Assembly (NCBI GenBank): GCA_002686085.1
Contig: NZAC01000019.1
Span: forward strand, 1 to 64,000
Source: Roseibacillus sp.
Lineage (GTDB): Bacteria > Verrucomicrobiota > Verrucomicrobiia > Verrucomicrobiales > Akkermansiaceae
Direction of reading: 5' to 3'
Length of the DNA stretch: 64,000 nt
Position 1 is the stretch's first letter. The number at the start of each line of letters is the position of its first letter. This document shows, piece after piece, positions 8,536-17,400 of this stretch. The notes beneath the pieces are model-generated. The model made no database searches. It worked only from the letters and a program-made list of their open reading frames with translations, and was not told the DNA's origin. Position numbers and translations under genes: made by a program.

Positions 8536-9105
8536 GTGAAATCTCCAAGCTCTTCTGTTGCCGCACGCGCTGCCCTCGCCGCCCTTGCCGCCATTGGGTT
8601 GGGCGCAGCGCCCCTCCACGGGGCGATCATAGCCCCCTCCGATTTAGGTGGTCCAATAGACCTCACTGTCACCTGTCCAGATTCTGGTGGCTCTCCCGAA
8701 ACCGCAGCGTCGTTTGGCACCATCGGTGTGGTGGGCGACCTGATCGATATCAATACCTTTAACTCCCTTGGTGACACAGAGTTGGGACTCTTCAGCGCAT
8801 CCGGCGATTTGCTTGGCAGCAATGATGATACCATAGGGCTTTTGAGTCAGATCGTCTTTGAACCAACCGTTGAAGGCACCTTTTATATCGCCTCTGGAAA
8901 CTACAATTCATTCTTCAGCCCCGGGTTCGGTGCGCAAGGGCCTGCTGGGGCTCCAGTGATCACCACGGTAAATGGAGTCGACGCAAGCTTTGTGGTCGGG
9001 GAAACCGGAGCATTCTGGACTTCCTTTGATGTTGTGCCTGAGCCTTCCAGCCTCAGTTTGGTCGCGGTTGCTGGTCTTGCTCTTCTCCGCCGGCGCCGTA
9101 GCTAG
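8536..9105 (+). CDS. PEP-CTERM sorting-domain protein
   Basis: A 189-residue exported protein. It has an N-terminal signal peptide (AARAALAALAAIGLGAAPLHGA), a mature beta-rich domain of about 125 residues rich in Gly, Ser, Thr and Asp, and a C-terminal PEP-CTERM signal: VPEPSS at about 167-172, a short hydrophobic helix, and RRRRS. Such proteins are processed by an exosortase and are linked to exopolysaccharide production; no exosortase lies in this window. The GTG start at 8536 is the first in-frame start; the only good ribosome site lies some 25 bases upstream. The gene ends at a strong intrinsic terminator. Confidence 0.85.
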   Translation: MKSPSSSVAARAALAALAAIGLGAAPLHGAIIAPSDLGGPIDLTVTCPDSGGSPETAASFGTIGVVGDLIDINTFNSLGDTELGLFSASGDLLGSNDDTIGLLSQIVFEPTVEGTFYIASGNYNSFFSPGFGAQGPAGAPVITTVNGVDASFVVGETGAFWTSFDVVPEPSSLSLVAVAGLALLRRRRS

Positions 9106-9143
9106 GCAACAAGGAGCTCATATCCTTTTTGGACTTTGTATAC

Positions 9144-9176
9144 ATCCCGCCTTGTCTATAAAGGCGGGATTTTTTT
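9144..9176 (+). terminator. Rho-independent terminator after the PEP-CTERM gene
   Basis: A perfect 10-base stem (ATCCCGCCTT at 9144-9153, AAGGCGGGAT at 9161-9170), a 7-base loop, and seven T residues ending at 9176. It lies 39 bases after the stop codon at 9105. Confidence 0.9.
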
Positions 9177-9403
9177 GTGGCCGTCACACGCTGCAACACC
9201 TTCGGAGCCCGGGCCATCTTGCGAGTGGATTAAGGACATAGAGTGAAGCCGATGAGGAGAAGAGTCCCAGGGGTAGCGTCGCTCCGGTGCCCGTGCGCTT
9301 CCGGACTCGACGAACATACACAAAGTTGAATTTTCAGCGTGGACCCCGCGTCAGACCGAAAAGGACTTTTCTTTGGCGGTCCGGAGTTTAGCCTGATACG
9401 AGC

Positions 9404-10126
9404 ATGAAACCACTTTTGTCTCTCCTCTTACTGGGTTTTCTGTTCTCGACCAGTGGTCTTGATGCGGCCGAGCCGCGGGCGAAGGCCTCGCTGCTCAACA
9501 GTGATCCCGATGTTGTTTACTCGGAGGAGTTTACGGAGAAGGAGATTGAATTTCTAGTAGTGAAGCCAGCAACGGTGTTTGCGACGAAGAAAGGCGGGAG
9601 AAAACTCGGGGTTCTCAAGGCTGATAGCAAGGTGATGTTCATCGGGATGACGGAGAAGGCTTACAAGGTTCGGGGAACGGCGACGCACGGGCAGGTGCTG
9701 GGTTGGGTTTCTCCCAGGTTTTTGGGATCCAAGGACAAGGATTTCGTGGAAAACCTGAAAAAAGTTTACGAGCGCCAGAAAGTCATCCGAGAGCTGGTAG
9801 CGAAGCATGAAGTCGCCATCGGGATGTCGATTGAAGAGGTGAGCGCTTCGCTGGGTAAACCGACCAAGACGAAGGTGCGGCAAACCATAAAGGGACGCAC
9901 CGGGGTCTGGGAGTTCATCGAATACGAAGAGCAGGATCACTATCAGGCCGTGCGTGACCCTGTAACCGGACGAGTCTTCCGGCAATATTCCCATACGACC
10001 AAGGAGGAAACCGGCAAGATCGTGGTCGAGTTTGAGAATGAGGTGGTAGCTGCCATCGAGGAGAGCGAGAATAACGAGGGTGGCAAAGTGCGCATCGTCA
10101 CTCCTCCACTCGTTTTTGCGTGGTAG
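9404..10126 (+). CDS. Secreted protein with SH3-like and BamE/SmpA-like regions
   Basis: A 240-residue protein with a clear signal peptide (MKPLLSLLLLGFLFSTSGLDAAEP). Residues of about 50-110 look like a bacterial SH3-type barrel (KKGGRKLGVLKADSKVMFIGMTEKAYKVRGTA...GWVSPRFL). Residues of about 135-225 look like a BamE/SmpA-type fold, with the typical IGMSIEEVSASLGKPTKTK entry followed by beta strands WEFIEYEEQDHYQ and GKIVVEFENEVVAAIEE. Both calls come from pattern only. It is probably periplasmic or attached to the envelope. It stands alone: the gene before it ends in a terminator and a weak hairpin with T residues follows it. Confidence 0.75.
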   Translation: MKPLLSLLLLGFLFSTSGLDAAEPRAKASLLNSDPDVVYSEEFTEKEIEFLVVKPATVFATKKGGRKLGVLKADSKVMFIGMTEKAYKVRGTATHGQVLGWVSPRFLGSKDKDFVENLKKVYERQKVIRELVAKHEVAIGMSIEEVSASLGKPTKTKVRQTIKGRTGVWEFIEYEEQDHYQAVRDPVTGRVFRQYSHTTKEETGKIVVEFENEVVAAIEESENNEGGKVRIVTPPLVFAW

Positions 10127-10127
10127 A

Positions 10128-10155
10128 CCTGCTTGCTGAGGCAGCAGCTTTTTAG
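10128..10155 (+). terminator. Possible terminator after the SH3/BamE-like gene
   Basis: GCTTGCTG-AGG-CAGCAGC followed by five T residues (10131-10153). The stem is short, with one bulge, so this is only a moderate call. Confidence 0.4.
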
Positions 10156-10191
10156 CACCCCCAGCGGCAGGCTGCCTGAATGGCGTTACCC

Positions 10192-10599
10192 TTAACGTGC
10201 ACGGAGGGGTCGCAGGGACGCCCGCCCGGTGGCCGAGGTGTCGATGAGTCGGCCGGAAGCCGCTGCTCTTCGTCGGAGAGGAGCCCTAGTAGTGCCCGGC
10301 GAGAACTTCCTGAGTGCACGCGGTGGGTCGTGGCCCGCCCGGGGGGCAGTTGCCAGATCTACGGAACGCCGGCGGTGGAGAAGGAGCGCGCAGCCAATAC
10401 AGGCTCCTAGCAGAGAGTAGCCTGGTTCAGGAACCGTGTCAGAAACAGCGAACGATTTCTCCCCGGAAGAAGAACCATCCGGGGGGACAGGGAGAGATAC
10501 AGCAGTGGCCGAGCTCAAGAGGAGGGCTCCTAAAAGAGCTCCTCGCAGGGGCCTCGGCAATACGTACGAACGGGTAGGGGAAGTCAGGGCGGACAACAT
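10192..10599 (-). pseudogene. Mini PEP-CTERM protein gene, probably frameshifted at its 3' end
   Basis: The frame codes for a signal-peptide-like segment (LRGALLGALLLSSATAVSLP), only about 20 mature residues, and then a PEP-CTERM signal (DTVPEPGYSLLGACIG, hydrophobic, HRRRS). Instead of stopping there it runs on for about 56 Arg-, Ala- and Pro-rich residues. Removing one of the two A bases at 10365-10366 (plus strand) would place a TAG at once after HRRRP, the normal ending of this signal. I therefore read it as a short PEP-CTERM gene with a one-base frameshift, or a sequencing error. The mature part is unusually small, so it could also be a decayed remnant. Confidence 0.45.
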
Positions 10600-10706
10600 G
10601 GGTGAACGTTGCTCTATGCTTAACTATCCCAAAATATCAATAGAATGAAAAGAACTTTACGAAAAGAAGTGATGGAGCGAGGCACAGGCCACTTGTTTCC
10701 GAATGC

Positions 10707-11480
10707 CTATCGGACGATTCCTCTCTCGGAAGAGCGGAGAAAGTCTAAGAGCTGCCGGACCTTCTCGTTGCTGGCAGAGTCCAGCTTATCGAGGGTTTCG
10801 ATCTGAGCGGTGAGATTGAGTCCTTTCTTAAGAAAGAGCGTCTTATAGGCAGTTTTGAGTGCCCGGATATCCTCCGGAGCAAAGCCGCGGCGCTGCAGTC
10901 CGATCAGGTTGAGGCCACGAATCTGGGCGGGGTTTCCATCTGCGATGGTGAAAGGGGGAACATCCTGTACGATTTTGGTGCAACCTCCGATCATGGAGTG
11001 GGCACCGACCCGGCAGAACTGATGGACACCGGCCATCCCGGAGAGAATGACGTGGTCCTCAACGGTCACGTGCCCTGCCAGAGTGGCGGCGTTGGAAAGA
11101 ATGCAGTGATCTCCCACAATCGCATCGTGTGCCACATGGGTGTAGGCTAGAAAGTTATTATCCGATCCGATACGGGTGGGTGACTCCGGGGAGGTGCCGC
11201 GGTGGACCGTGACGAACTCTCGAAAGGTATTACGGTCGCCGATCTGCGCGTAAGTGGGCTCCCCGCTGTATTTAAGGTCCTGGCTCCGCGCTCCAATGGA
11301 AGAGAAGGGATAGAATTCGTTGTCTTCGCCGATGGTGACAGGGCCCTCGAGGACGAGGTGAGAATGAAGGCGGCTCCGGGCGCCAATCTGGACCTCGTCA
11401 CCAATCACGCAATACGGTCCGATTTCTACGTCATTCCCGATTTCGGCCTTGGGGGAGACGACTGCGGTGGAATGAATCAC
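10707..11480 (-). CDS. lpxA: Acyl-ACP--UDP-N-acetylglucosamine O-acyltransferase
   Basis: The first enzyme of lipid A synthesis; it moves a hydroxyacyl chain from ACP to UDP-GlcNAc in the cytoplasm. It shows the hexapeptide-repeat left-handed helix (AEIGNDVEIGPYCVIGDEVQIG), the catalytic histidine loop YTHVAHDAIVGDH, the SGMAGVHQFCRVGAHSMIGG segment, and a C-terminal helical part (LNLIGLQRRGF...). The frame is open to 11567, but the GTG at 11480 gives the usual start (V/M-I-H-S-T-A-V-V) and a normal length of 257 residues; the longer form would add an unusual hydrophobic leader. It is divergent from the metal receptor gene. LpxC/FabZ is elsewhere in the window. Confidence 0.95.
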   Translation of the reverse strand: MIHSTAVVSPKAEIGNDVEIGPYCVIGDEVQIGARSRLHSHLVLEGPVTIGEDNEFYPFSSIGARSQDLKYSGEPTYAQIGDRNTFREFVTVHRGTSPESPTRIGSDNNFLAYTHVAHDAIVGDHCILSNAATLAGHVTVEDHVILSGMAGVHQFCRVGAHSMIGGCTKIVQDVPPFTIADGNPAQIRGLNLIGLQRRGFAPEDIRALKTAYKTLFLKKGLNLTAQIETLDKLDSASNEKVRQLLDFLRSSERGIVR

Positions 11481-11588
11481 GGTAACGAGGTGTGAAATGC
11501 AGAAGATCAGGTGAACGCCTAGCAATGGAAAGGCGATTACTACCAAAGGAAAGGCTAGTATTTCCAAAGTTGCGACTCCGAAATTAAT

Positions 11589-11601
11589 GCAAATTACTTG
11601 C
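11589..11601. promoter_or_regulatory. Possible operator (GCAA-N5-TTGC inverted repeat)
   Basis: GCAAATTACTTGC lies 26 bases before the start of the zinc/manganese receptor gene. The arms are GCAA and TTGC, with an AT-rich centre. By position it could bind a Zur- or MntR-like repressor, but the arms are short and no regulator is known here. Confidence 0.25.
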
Positions 11602-11626
11602 GCTTTGTGCAGGGCTGGGCCATTTC

Positions 11627-12511
11627 GTGGATATGTTGATCTTCCGCTTCCAATTTCTTCTCCTTCTACTCATGAGCTCTCTTGCGGGGGCTCAAATCAA
11701 GGTAGCGGTCCTCCATCCACTTCTTGGGGATCTCGTCGAAAAGGTTGGTGGCGACAGGGTCGAGGTAGTGGATTTGATGGGAGAGGGGGGTGATCCTCAT
11801 CAATTTCAGCCGGGTGCGAAGGAGCTGCGACGTGCGCAGGGCGCCAAAGTGTATTTTGCCTGCGGGAAGGGGTTGGAACCTTATTTGCCGAAATTGCGGG
11901 ATGCGGCTGGCGCTGCAAAAGTCGTAGAGGTTGGCAAGACCCTGCCCACTCTGAAGGCCGAGGTTCTTTGTGATCATGATGGCCACGCTCACGTCCATGA
12001 AGAAATTGATCCTCACTGGTGGCATTCGATCGATTGCTGGCGACGGGCTGTCACCCGGGTGCGCAAGGAGCTATCCGCAGTTGACGGACAAAATGCGGCA
12101 TTCTACCAGAAGAGGGCCGTTGAGGTGAGGAGAGAGCTGGCTGGCCTGCAGCGTTGGGCCACTACGGAATTGGCAAAGGTGCCTGTAAAGTCCCGCACTC
12201 TGGCTACCGCTCATGCCGCGTTTGGCTATTTCTGCAACGAGCACGGGTGGAAGATGCTGGCAGTCCAAGGCCTTAACCGGGAACGAGTCGACTCTCCCAA
12301 GTTTCTGGCGGAGGTGGTATCTGCAATCCGGAAAGAAAAGGTCCGTGCTCTTTTTCCAGAGCAGCGCTCAAATCCCAAAATTCTCAGGACCGTAGCTGAA
12401 GGAGCGGGTGTCGTGGTGGGAGAACCTCTCATTGCAGATGGGGGGGGCTCTATTGAGGAGATGTTCCGTCATAACGTGAGCGTCATCGTGGGAGCATTGG
12501 GAGAGAAGTAA
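11627..12511 (+). CDS. Metal (Zn/Mn) ABC transporter substrate-binding protein, ZnuA-like
   Basis: A 294-residue periplasmic receptor of the ZnuA/MntC cluster. It has a signal peptide (FQFLLLLLMSSLAGAQ), the first metal histidine in GGDPHQFQP (about residue 58), a His/Asp-rich loop (CDHDGHAHVHEE), the DPHWWHS motif with a second ligand, ATAHAAFGYF with a third, and a C-terminal block ending IADGGGSIEEMF. The His-rich loop favours zinc. GTG at 11627 or ATG at 11633 could start it. No membrane or ATPase partner lies next to it; the antiporter gene follows on the same strand, 112 bases away. It is thus an orphan receptor in this window. Confidence 0.88.
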   Translation: MDMLIFRFQFLLLLLMSSLAGAQIKVAVLHPLLGDLVEKVGGDRVEVVDLMGEGGDPHQFQPGAKELRRAQGAKVYFACGKGLEPYLPKLRDAAGAAKVVEVGKTLPTLKAEVLCDHDGHAHVHEEIDPHWWHSIDCWRRAVTRVRKELSAVDGQNAAFYQKRAVEVRRELAGLQRWATTELAKVPVKSRTLATAHAAFGYFCNEHGWKMLAVQGLNRERVDSPKFLAEVVSAIRKEKVRALFPEQRSNPKILRTVAEGAGVVVGEPLIADGGGSIEEMFRHNVSVIVGALGEK

Positions 12512-12623
12512 GAGCTCGCGCAGGCAAATTCTTCAGACCCATCGGGGGGAAGCCACTAGCAGGGAAATACGTGGGATTTCCTCCACGCTTTGAGATTGAG
12601 AGGTTCCCGCAGTCAGTTCACAG

Positions 12624-14348
12624 TTGGGTGTGCTCAATTGTCGAGCCATACCGCTGGCAAGTGCTGGCGAAATATCGCCTCTGTTTGGATTGCTGACGCT
12701 CGTTCTGGTGGGGGTGGTCCTCGTATCGCTGGTGCTTCAGCGTTTTCGTCAGTCTCTTCTTGTCGGCTATTTCCTATGCGGCGTACTTCTTGCCAATAGC
12801 GGGCTGCTTGACTGGGTCGGAGCGGATTCCGGTGACCTAGACCGGTTAGCTGACCTGGGCGTGATTTTGCTCCTGTTTACTCTGGGTCTCGAGTTTTCGG
12901 TCAAAGAAATCAAGCATCTGCGTCGCGTTGCGCTTTTGGGTGGGGGCCTTCAGGTAGGCCTTGTTGGTATAGCAGCAGGAGGGGCGTGCGTGCTCTTCGG
13001 ATTTCCGTTCCCGGTGGCGATTGCCCTGGCGGTAGCGATCGCACTCTCCAGTACTGCTGTCAGCATTAAGGCCTTCCACGATCTAGGCATGGCGGATAGC
13101 CCTGCTGCCCGAGTGGCCCTCGGAGTGGCGATTTTTCAGGATATTCTCGTGATCTTCTTCATGATCATATTACCCCCCTTGCTCGGGCAGGGCGACGGTG
13201 AGATGGCTGTTGGAATAGTGGTGGCAGTCTTAAAAGGTGCTCTGTTCCTGTGTGCCTGCTGGTTTCTGAGTAGGCATGGAATTCCACAGATTCTGCATGC
13301 TGTGGCGCGGACGCGGAGCCGCGAGCTTTTTACGGTCACTGTGATAGGGCTCTGCGCGGCCGTTGCATTTGGAGCGGTTCAGCTCAACCTGAGTGCTGCA
13401 CTAGGTGCTTTTGCTGCGGGGTTGGTGGTGAGCGAGTCGATTTACAGTCATCGGGTCCTAGCGGATATCCTGCCATTCAGAGACCTGTTCCTCACCATCT
13501 TCTTCGTGTCCATTGGTCTCCTGATCGACCTCGGAGAGGTAGCTTCTAGTTGGGCACTGATCTCCAGCGCGACCCTGATGATCCTGATTATTAAATTTGG
13601 AGCGGGATTTCTCGCTGCCAAAAGGCTGGGGGTGGGATTGCGACCCTGTCTTCTCGCTGCTGGCGCGCTGGCCAGTACAGGAGAGTTTTCTCTGGTTCTT
13701 TTCGAGAGGGTCGCAGATTTCGGGGTGTTCAATGCCTGGCCTGAAGTGGAGCAGATTCTTCTGGTTTCCACCGCGATCGGAATGGGGCTGGTTCCCGGGA
13801 TTATGCGTTTTGTCGAGAGAATGGCTCCGGTGCTTGAGCGGCGTGGGTGGTTCGACGGGAAGGCAGACTTACCCCTGGAGCTCACACCAGAGGGGGAACG
13901 GGAAGCGTTGAGCGGGCATGTGATTGTATGTGGTTACGGACCGGTGGGCAGGGTTCTGCAGCAGGCACTGGCGAAATGTAATATAGGAGCACTCATCCTC
14001 GAACTTAATGCTGACACCGTTCATGAGATGGTGGGAAAGGGTGTGCTGGGCCTTTTTGCGGATGCGCGGCACCCGGAATCCCTTGAGATGGCTGGCGTTG
14101 AAAGGGCGCGAGGTATTGCGTTCACCTTTCCCGATGTAGATGCCGCGATCGCGGGAATGCGACTCGCGCGACAGCGGAATCCCGAGATTCTCGTATATGC
14201 GCGCGCGAAGTTCACGGAGGAGGCAGATCGCTTGCGTGAGGAGGGGGCAGACCATGTCTTTCATGATGAACAGGAAAGTGGTCAGGCTCTGATCAAATCC
14301 GTCTTAAACAGTTACGTCGAGAAGGACGTTCTCGATGATTTTTCGTGA
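12624..14348 (+). CDS. Monovalent cation:proton antiporter (CPA2/KefB-like) with TrkA-N domain
   Basis: A 574-residue inner-membrane antiporter. Residues of about 18-390 form roughly 11-13 hydrophobic segments, with the family blocks LGVILLLFTLGLEFS, ALSSTAVSIKAF and GAFAAGLVVSES. Residues of about 425-545 form a cytoplasmic Rossmann RCK/TrkA-N domain (SGHVIVCGYGPVGRVLQQAL, then ALILELN). These proteins exchange K+ or Na+ for H+, sometimes gated by glutathione adducts; the exact ion cannot be read. The start is uncertain: TTG at 12624 or GTG at 12630, and no clear ribosome site. It precedes hrpA on the same strand by 107 bases. Confidence 0.92.
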   Translation: MGVLNCRAIPLASAGEISPLFGLLTLVLVGVVLVSLVLQRFRQSLLVGYFLCGVLLANSGLLDWVGADSGDLDRLADLGVILLLFTLGLEFSVKEIKHLRRVALLGGGLQVGLVGIAAGGACVLFGFPFPVAIALAVAIALSSTAVSIKAFHDLGMADSPAARVALGVAIFQDILVIFFMIILPPLLGQGDGEMAVGIVVAVLKGALFLCACWFLSRHGIPQILHAVARTRSRELFTVTVIGLCAAVAFGAVQLNLSAALGAFAAGLVVSESIYSHRVLADILPFRDLFLTIFFVSIGLLIDLGEVASSWALISSATLMILIIKFGAGFLAAKRLGVGLRPCLLAAGALASTGEFSLVLFERVADFGVFNAWPEVEQILLVSTAIGMGLVPGIMRFVERMAPVLERRGWFDGKADLPLELTPEGEREALSGHVIVCGYGPVGRVLQQALAKCNIGALILELNADTVHEMVGKGVLGLFADARHPESLEMAGVERARGIAFTFPDVDAAIAGMRLARQRNPEILVYARAKFTEEADRLREEGADHVFHDEQESGQALIKSVLNSYVEKDVLDDFS

Positions 14349-14455
14349 TCATCGGCCCTTGGCTGGTGGAGGGAACCAGTTTCATCAGAAGCCTAGGAGA
14401 AAATTTCTGCCATTCCCGGGCTTGACGCAATGGAGCAGGCGAGCGACCCAGAAGC

Positions 14456-17400
14456 GTGCCGGATTGGGATTATCCAGACCTTCCAGTTTCCCGAAAGAGG
14501 GAGAAGATTCTTGAGGCGATGCGCTCGAGCCGGGTTGTGGTTGTTGTCGGGGAGACTGGAAGCGGCAAGACAACCCAGCTTCCTAAAATGGCTCTCGAGC
14601 TGATTCGGGAGTCTGCGAAGGGTTATCCGGGAAAACGGGCGGGTCGGATTGGCTGCACCCAGCCCCGTCGTCTTGCAGCTACCAGTGTTGCCCGCAGGGT
14701 TGCGGAGGAGATGAGAGAGAGAGAGGGGGGGCTTGTTGGTTACCAGGTTCGGTTTGCGGAGAAAGTCAGTGAGCAGACAGAGATCAAGTTCATGACGGAT
14801 GGAATCCTTCTCGCCGAAACGCAGAGGGATCGCCTGTTTCGACAATATGACACCCTGATTATTGATGAGGCTCATGAACGTTCCCTCAATATCGATTTCC
14901 TTCTGGGATACTTCCATGGAGTGCTGGAGAGAAGGAAGGACCTCCGGCTGGTAATCAGCTCGGCAACTCTGGATGCAGGACGATTCTCGGAGTTCTATCG
15001 AAACGCACCAGTGGTGGAGGTTGAGGGGCGAACTTATCCCGTGGAAGACCATTTTCTTCCGGGTGAGCAAGAGGAGGAACTTCGTCATCATGTTGCTCGT
15101 GCAGTGGATTGGATTTCCCAAATCGATGACCGGGGAGATGTTCTAGTCTTTCTTCCCGGAGAGCGGGAAATTCGTGAATGCGCAAAGTTGCTGGAAGGGC
15201 GGTTCCTGCCAGACACAGAGATACTGCCTGTATATGCGCGGTTGAGTCTCGCGCAACAACAGCAGGTCTTTCAGTCCAGTGAGAGAAGGCGGATCGTTCT
15301 TGCAACTAATGTAGCGGAAACCTCCCTGACGATCCCCGGGATCGTTTATGTCATTGATAGCGGTCTCGCACGAATCAGTCGTTTTAACCCCGGCCGCCAG
15401 GTGCAGCGATTACAGGTTGAGCAGATCTCGCAGGCGAGTGCACGTCAGAGGAGGGGAAGGTGCGGAAGGGTCAGGGAGGGAGTATGTTTGCGGTTGTATG
15501 ACGAATTTGACCTTGAGCAGGCTCCCGAGTTTACCGATCCCGAAATCCGGCGGTCCTCTCTTGCCGGGGTGGTGTTGCGGATGAAGGCATTGAGGCTTGG
15601 GGATGTCAGGGAATTTCCCTTTCTGGACCCCCCTTCTCCGCGTGCTGTCAGTGAGGGTTTCCGGACTCTTGAGGAGGTGGGCGCGCTGGAATCCCGGCAG
15701 GGAGATCTTACCGAGGTTGGAAGACAGCTGGCGCGCCTGCCCTTGGATCCCCGGCTGGGACGGATGTTGCTGGAAGCGCGTGAGCGAAAGGTTCTGGGAG
15801 AGGTTCTCATTGTTGTTGCAGGGCTCAGTGTCATGGATGTCCGCGAGCGACCTCCGGAGAAGGAGAGTAAGGCAGATGAAATGCATGCAGCCTTCGAGGA
15901 CCCTGAATCAGATTTTGTGAGTCTGCTCAATATCTGGCATAGGCTGCGTGAGTTTCGAAAGGACCACAGGCGATGGCACCGCAATCAGTTGCGTCGTTTT
16001 TGCGAGAGAAACTTCTTCAGCATGCGCCGGATCATGGAATGGGATCAGGTGGCAAGAGAGCTCGGGCGTCTGGTTAGAGAGCAGTATGGAAAAGGGCCAA
16101 AGCCTCTTCCGGAAGAACGGCGGGAGTGGGGAGATTTTACGGAGATCCATAAGTCCATTCTTGCAGGCATGCCTCGTCAGATCGGCTTCTGGGATAAGGA
16201 AAAGCGTGCATACCATGGGACGGGTAACCGTGATTTTGCGGTCTTTCCGGGCTCCGGTCTTTTCGGCAAGAAACGGCCGGAATGGGTGTTGGGTTTTGAT
16301 CTTGTAGAGACCTCAAGGCTCTGGGCTCGTAAAGTGGCTGAAATCCTTCCCGAATGGGTAGAGGAGGTTGCGCCTCAATTATGCAGGAGCCGTTATCACT
16401 CTCCCGCGTGGGACGAGCAGCAGGGGGCTGTCTATGGGGTTGAAACTGTTCAATGTGGTGGTCTGACTCTTATCCCCGAGCGGAGAGTCCACTTTGGACG
16501 GGTTGACCCGAAATCGGCCCATGAGGTCTTTGTGCGCGATGCCATTCTTGGGGACGGGATCCATGCTCAATGCCGATATAAAGACCAGCTCGCGTTGGTC
16601 CGGGCAGAGGTGGAACGAGCAGAACACAAGCTGCGGCGGGTTGGAGGGCTCTGGTCAGATGAAGGGGCTTTCGATTTTTTCTTTGAGCGCATTCCGGTCG
16701 AAGTTTCAACCGCCAAAGGATTTCATCAGTGGCGCCTCGTCGATCGAAACGAGGAGCGCTTGATGATTAGACTCTCCGATGTGGTATGGGAGGAGATTGC
16801 AGAAGAGTTACGCCTTTTTCCTGACGCAGTGGAATGTGAAGGGAAATCTTACCGGGTGATTTACCGTAGCGCGCTGGAAGCTCCTGATGACGGGGTCACT
16901 TTTGAGATTGGAATTGATGAGTTGTCGACCTTCCCCGGCTACCTGGTCAGCTGGGGTGTGCCAGGAATATTTGAGGAGCGGGTGGACTTACTAATGCGGT
17001 CGCTGTCGAAGTGGCAGAGACAGGCATGCTTTCCCATTGCCGATGCGCTGGCAGAGTTTCTTGCGCTGTGGCAGGGTTGGGAGCCTCAATGTCATCTGTG
17101 TGCCGCATTGGCAGAGTTTCTTTCCGAGCGCTCTGGCCATGAAATTAAGGAGGAGGATTTCAACTCTGATCGGTTGCCGGCGCAATTACGACCGAAGATC
17201 AGGGTCTATGGTGACGAGGGAGAAGAATTAGGCCTCGGCGAGGAGGTGGGCCCTATCAGGGATAGCTTGGCTGCCATACTGCGGGGCAGAAAAGAAGAAG
17301 CGGCCAACCTGCAATGGGAGATGACTGGAGGAGAAGTCTGGAGCTTTGGAGAGGTGCCCTTCGAGGATATTTCTCACTTGTCTGAAGGCTCAGGGAGTCC

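Noticed and set aside
8052-8834. A 260-codon frame on the minus strand across the hemL/PEP-CTERM gap
   Set aside because: Its ends lie antisense to the start of hemL and of the PEP-CTERM gene, the product is Arg-rich with no recognisable domain, and no ribosome site was seen. It is best explained as chance in GC-rich sequence.
10180-10648. Plus-strand frames opposite the mini PEP-CTERM frame
   Set aside because: They lack a signal peptide, membrane segments or any domain, while the minus strand has a readable signal peptide and sorting motif.
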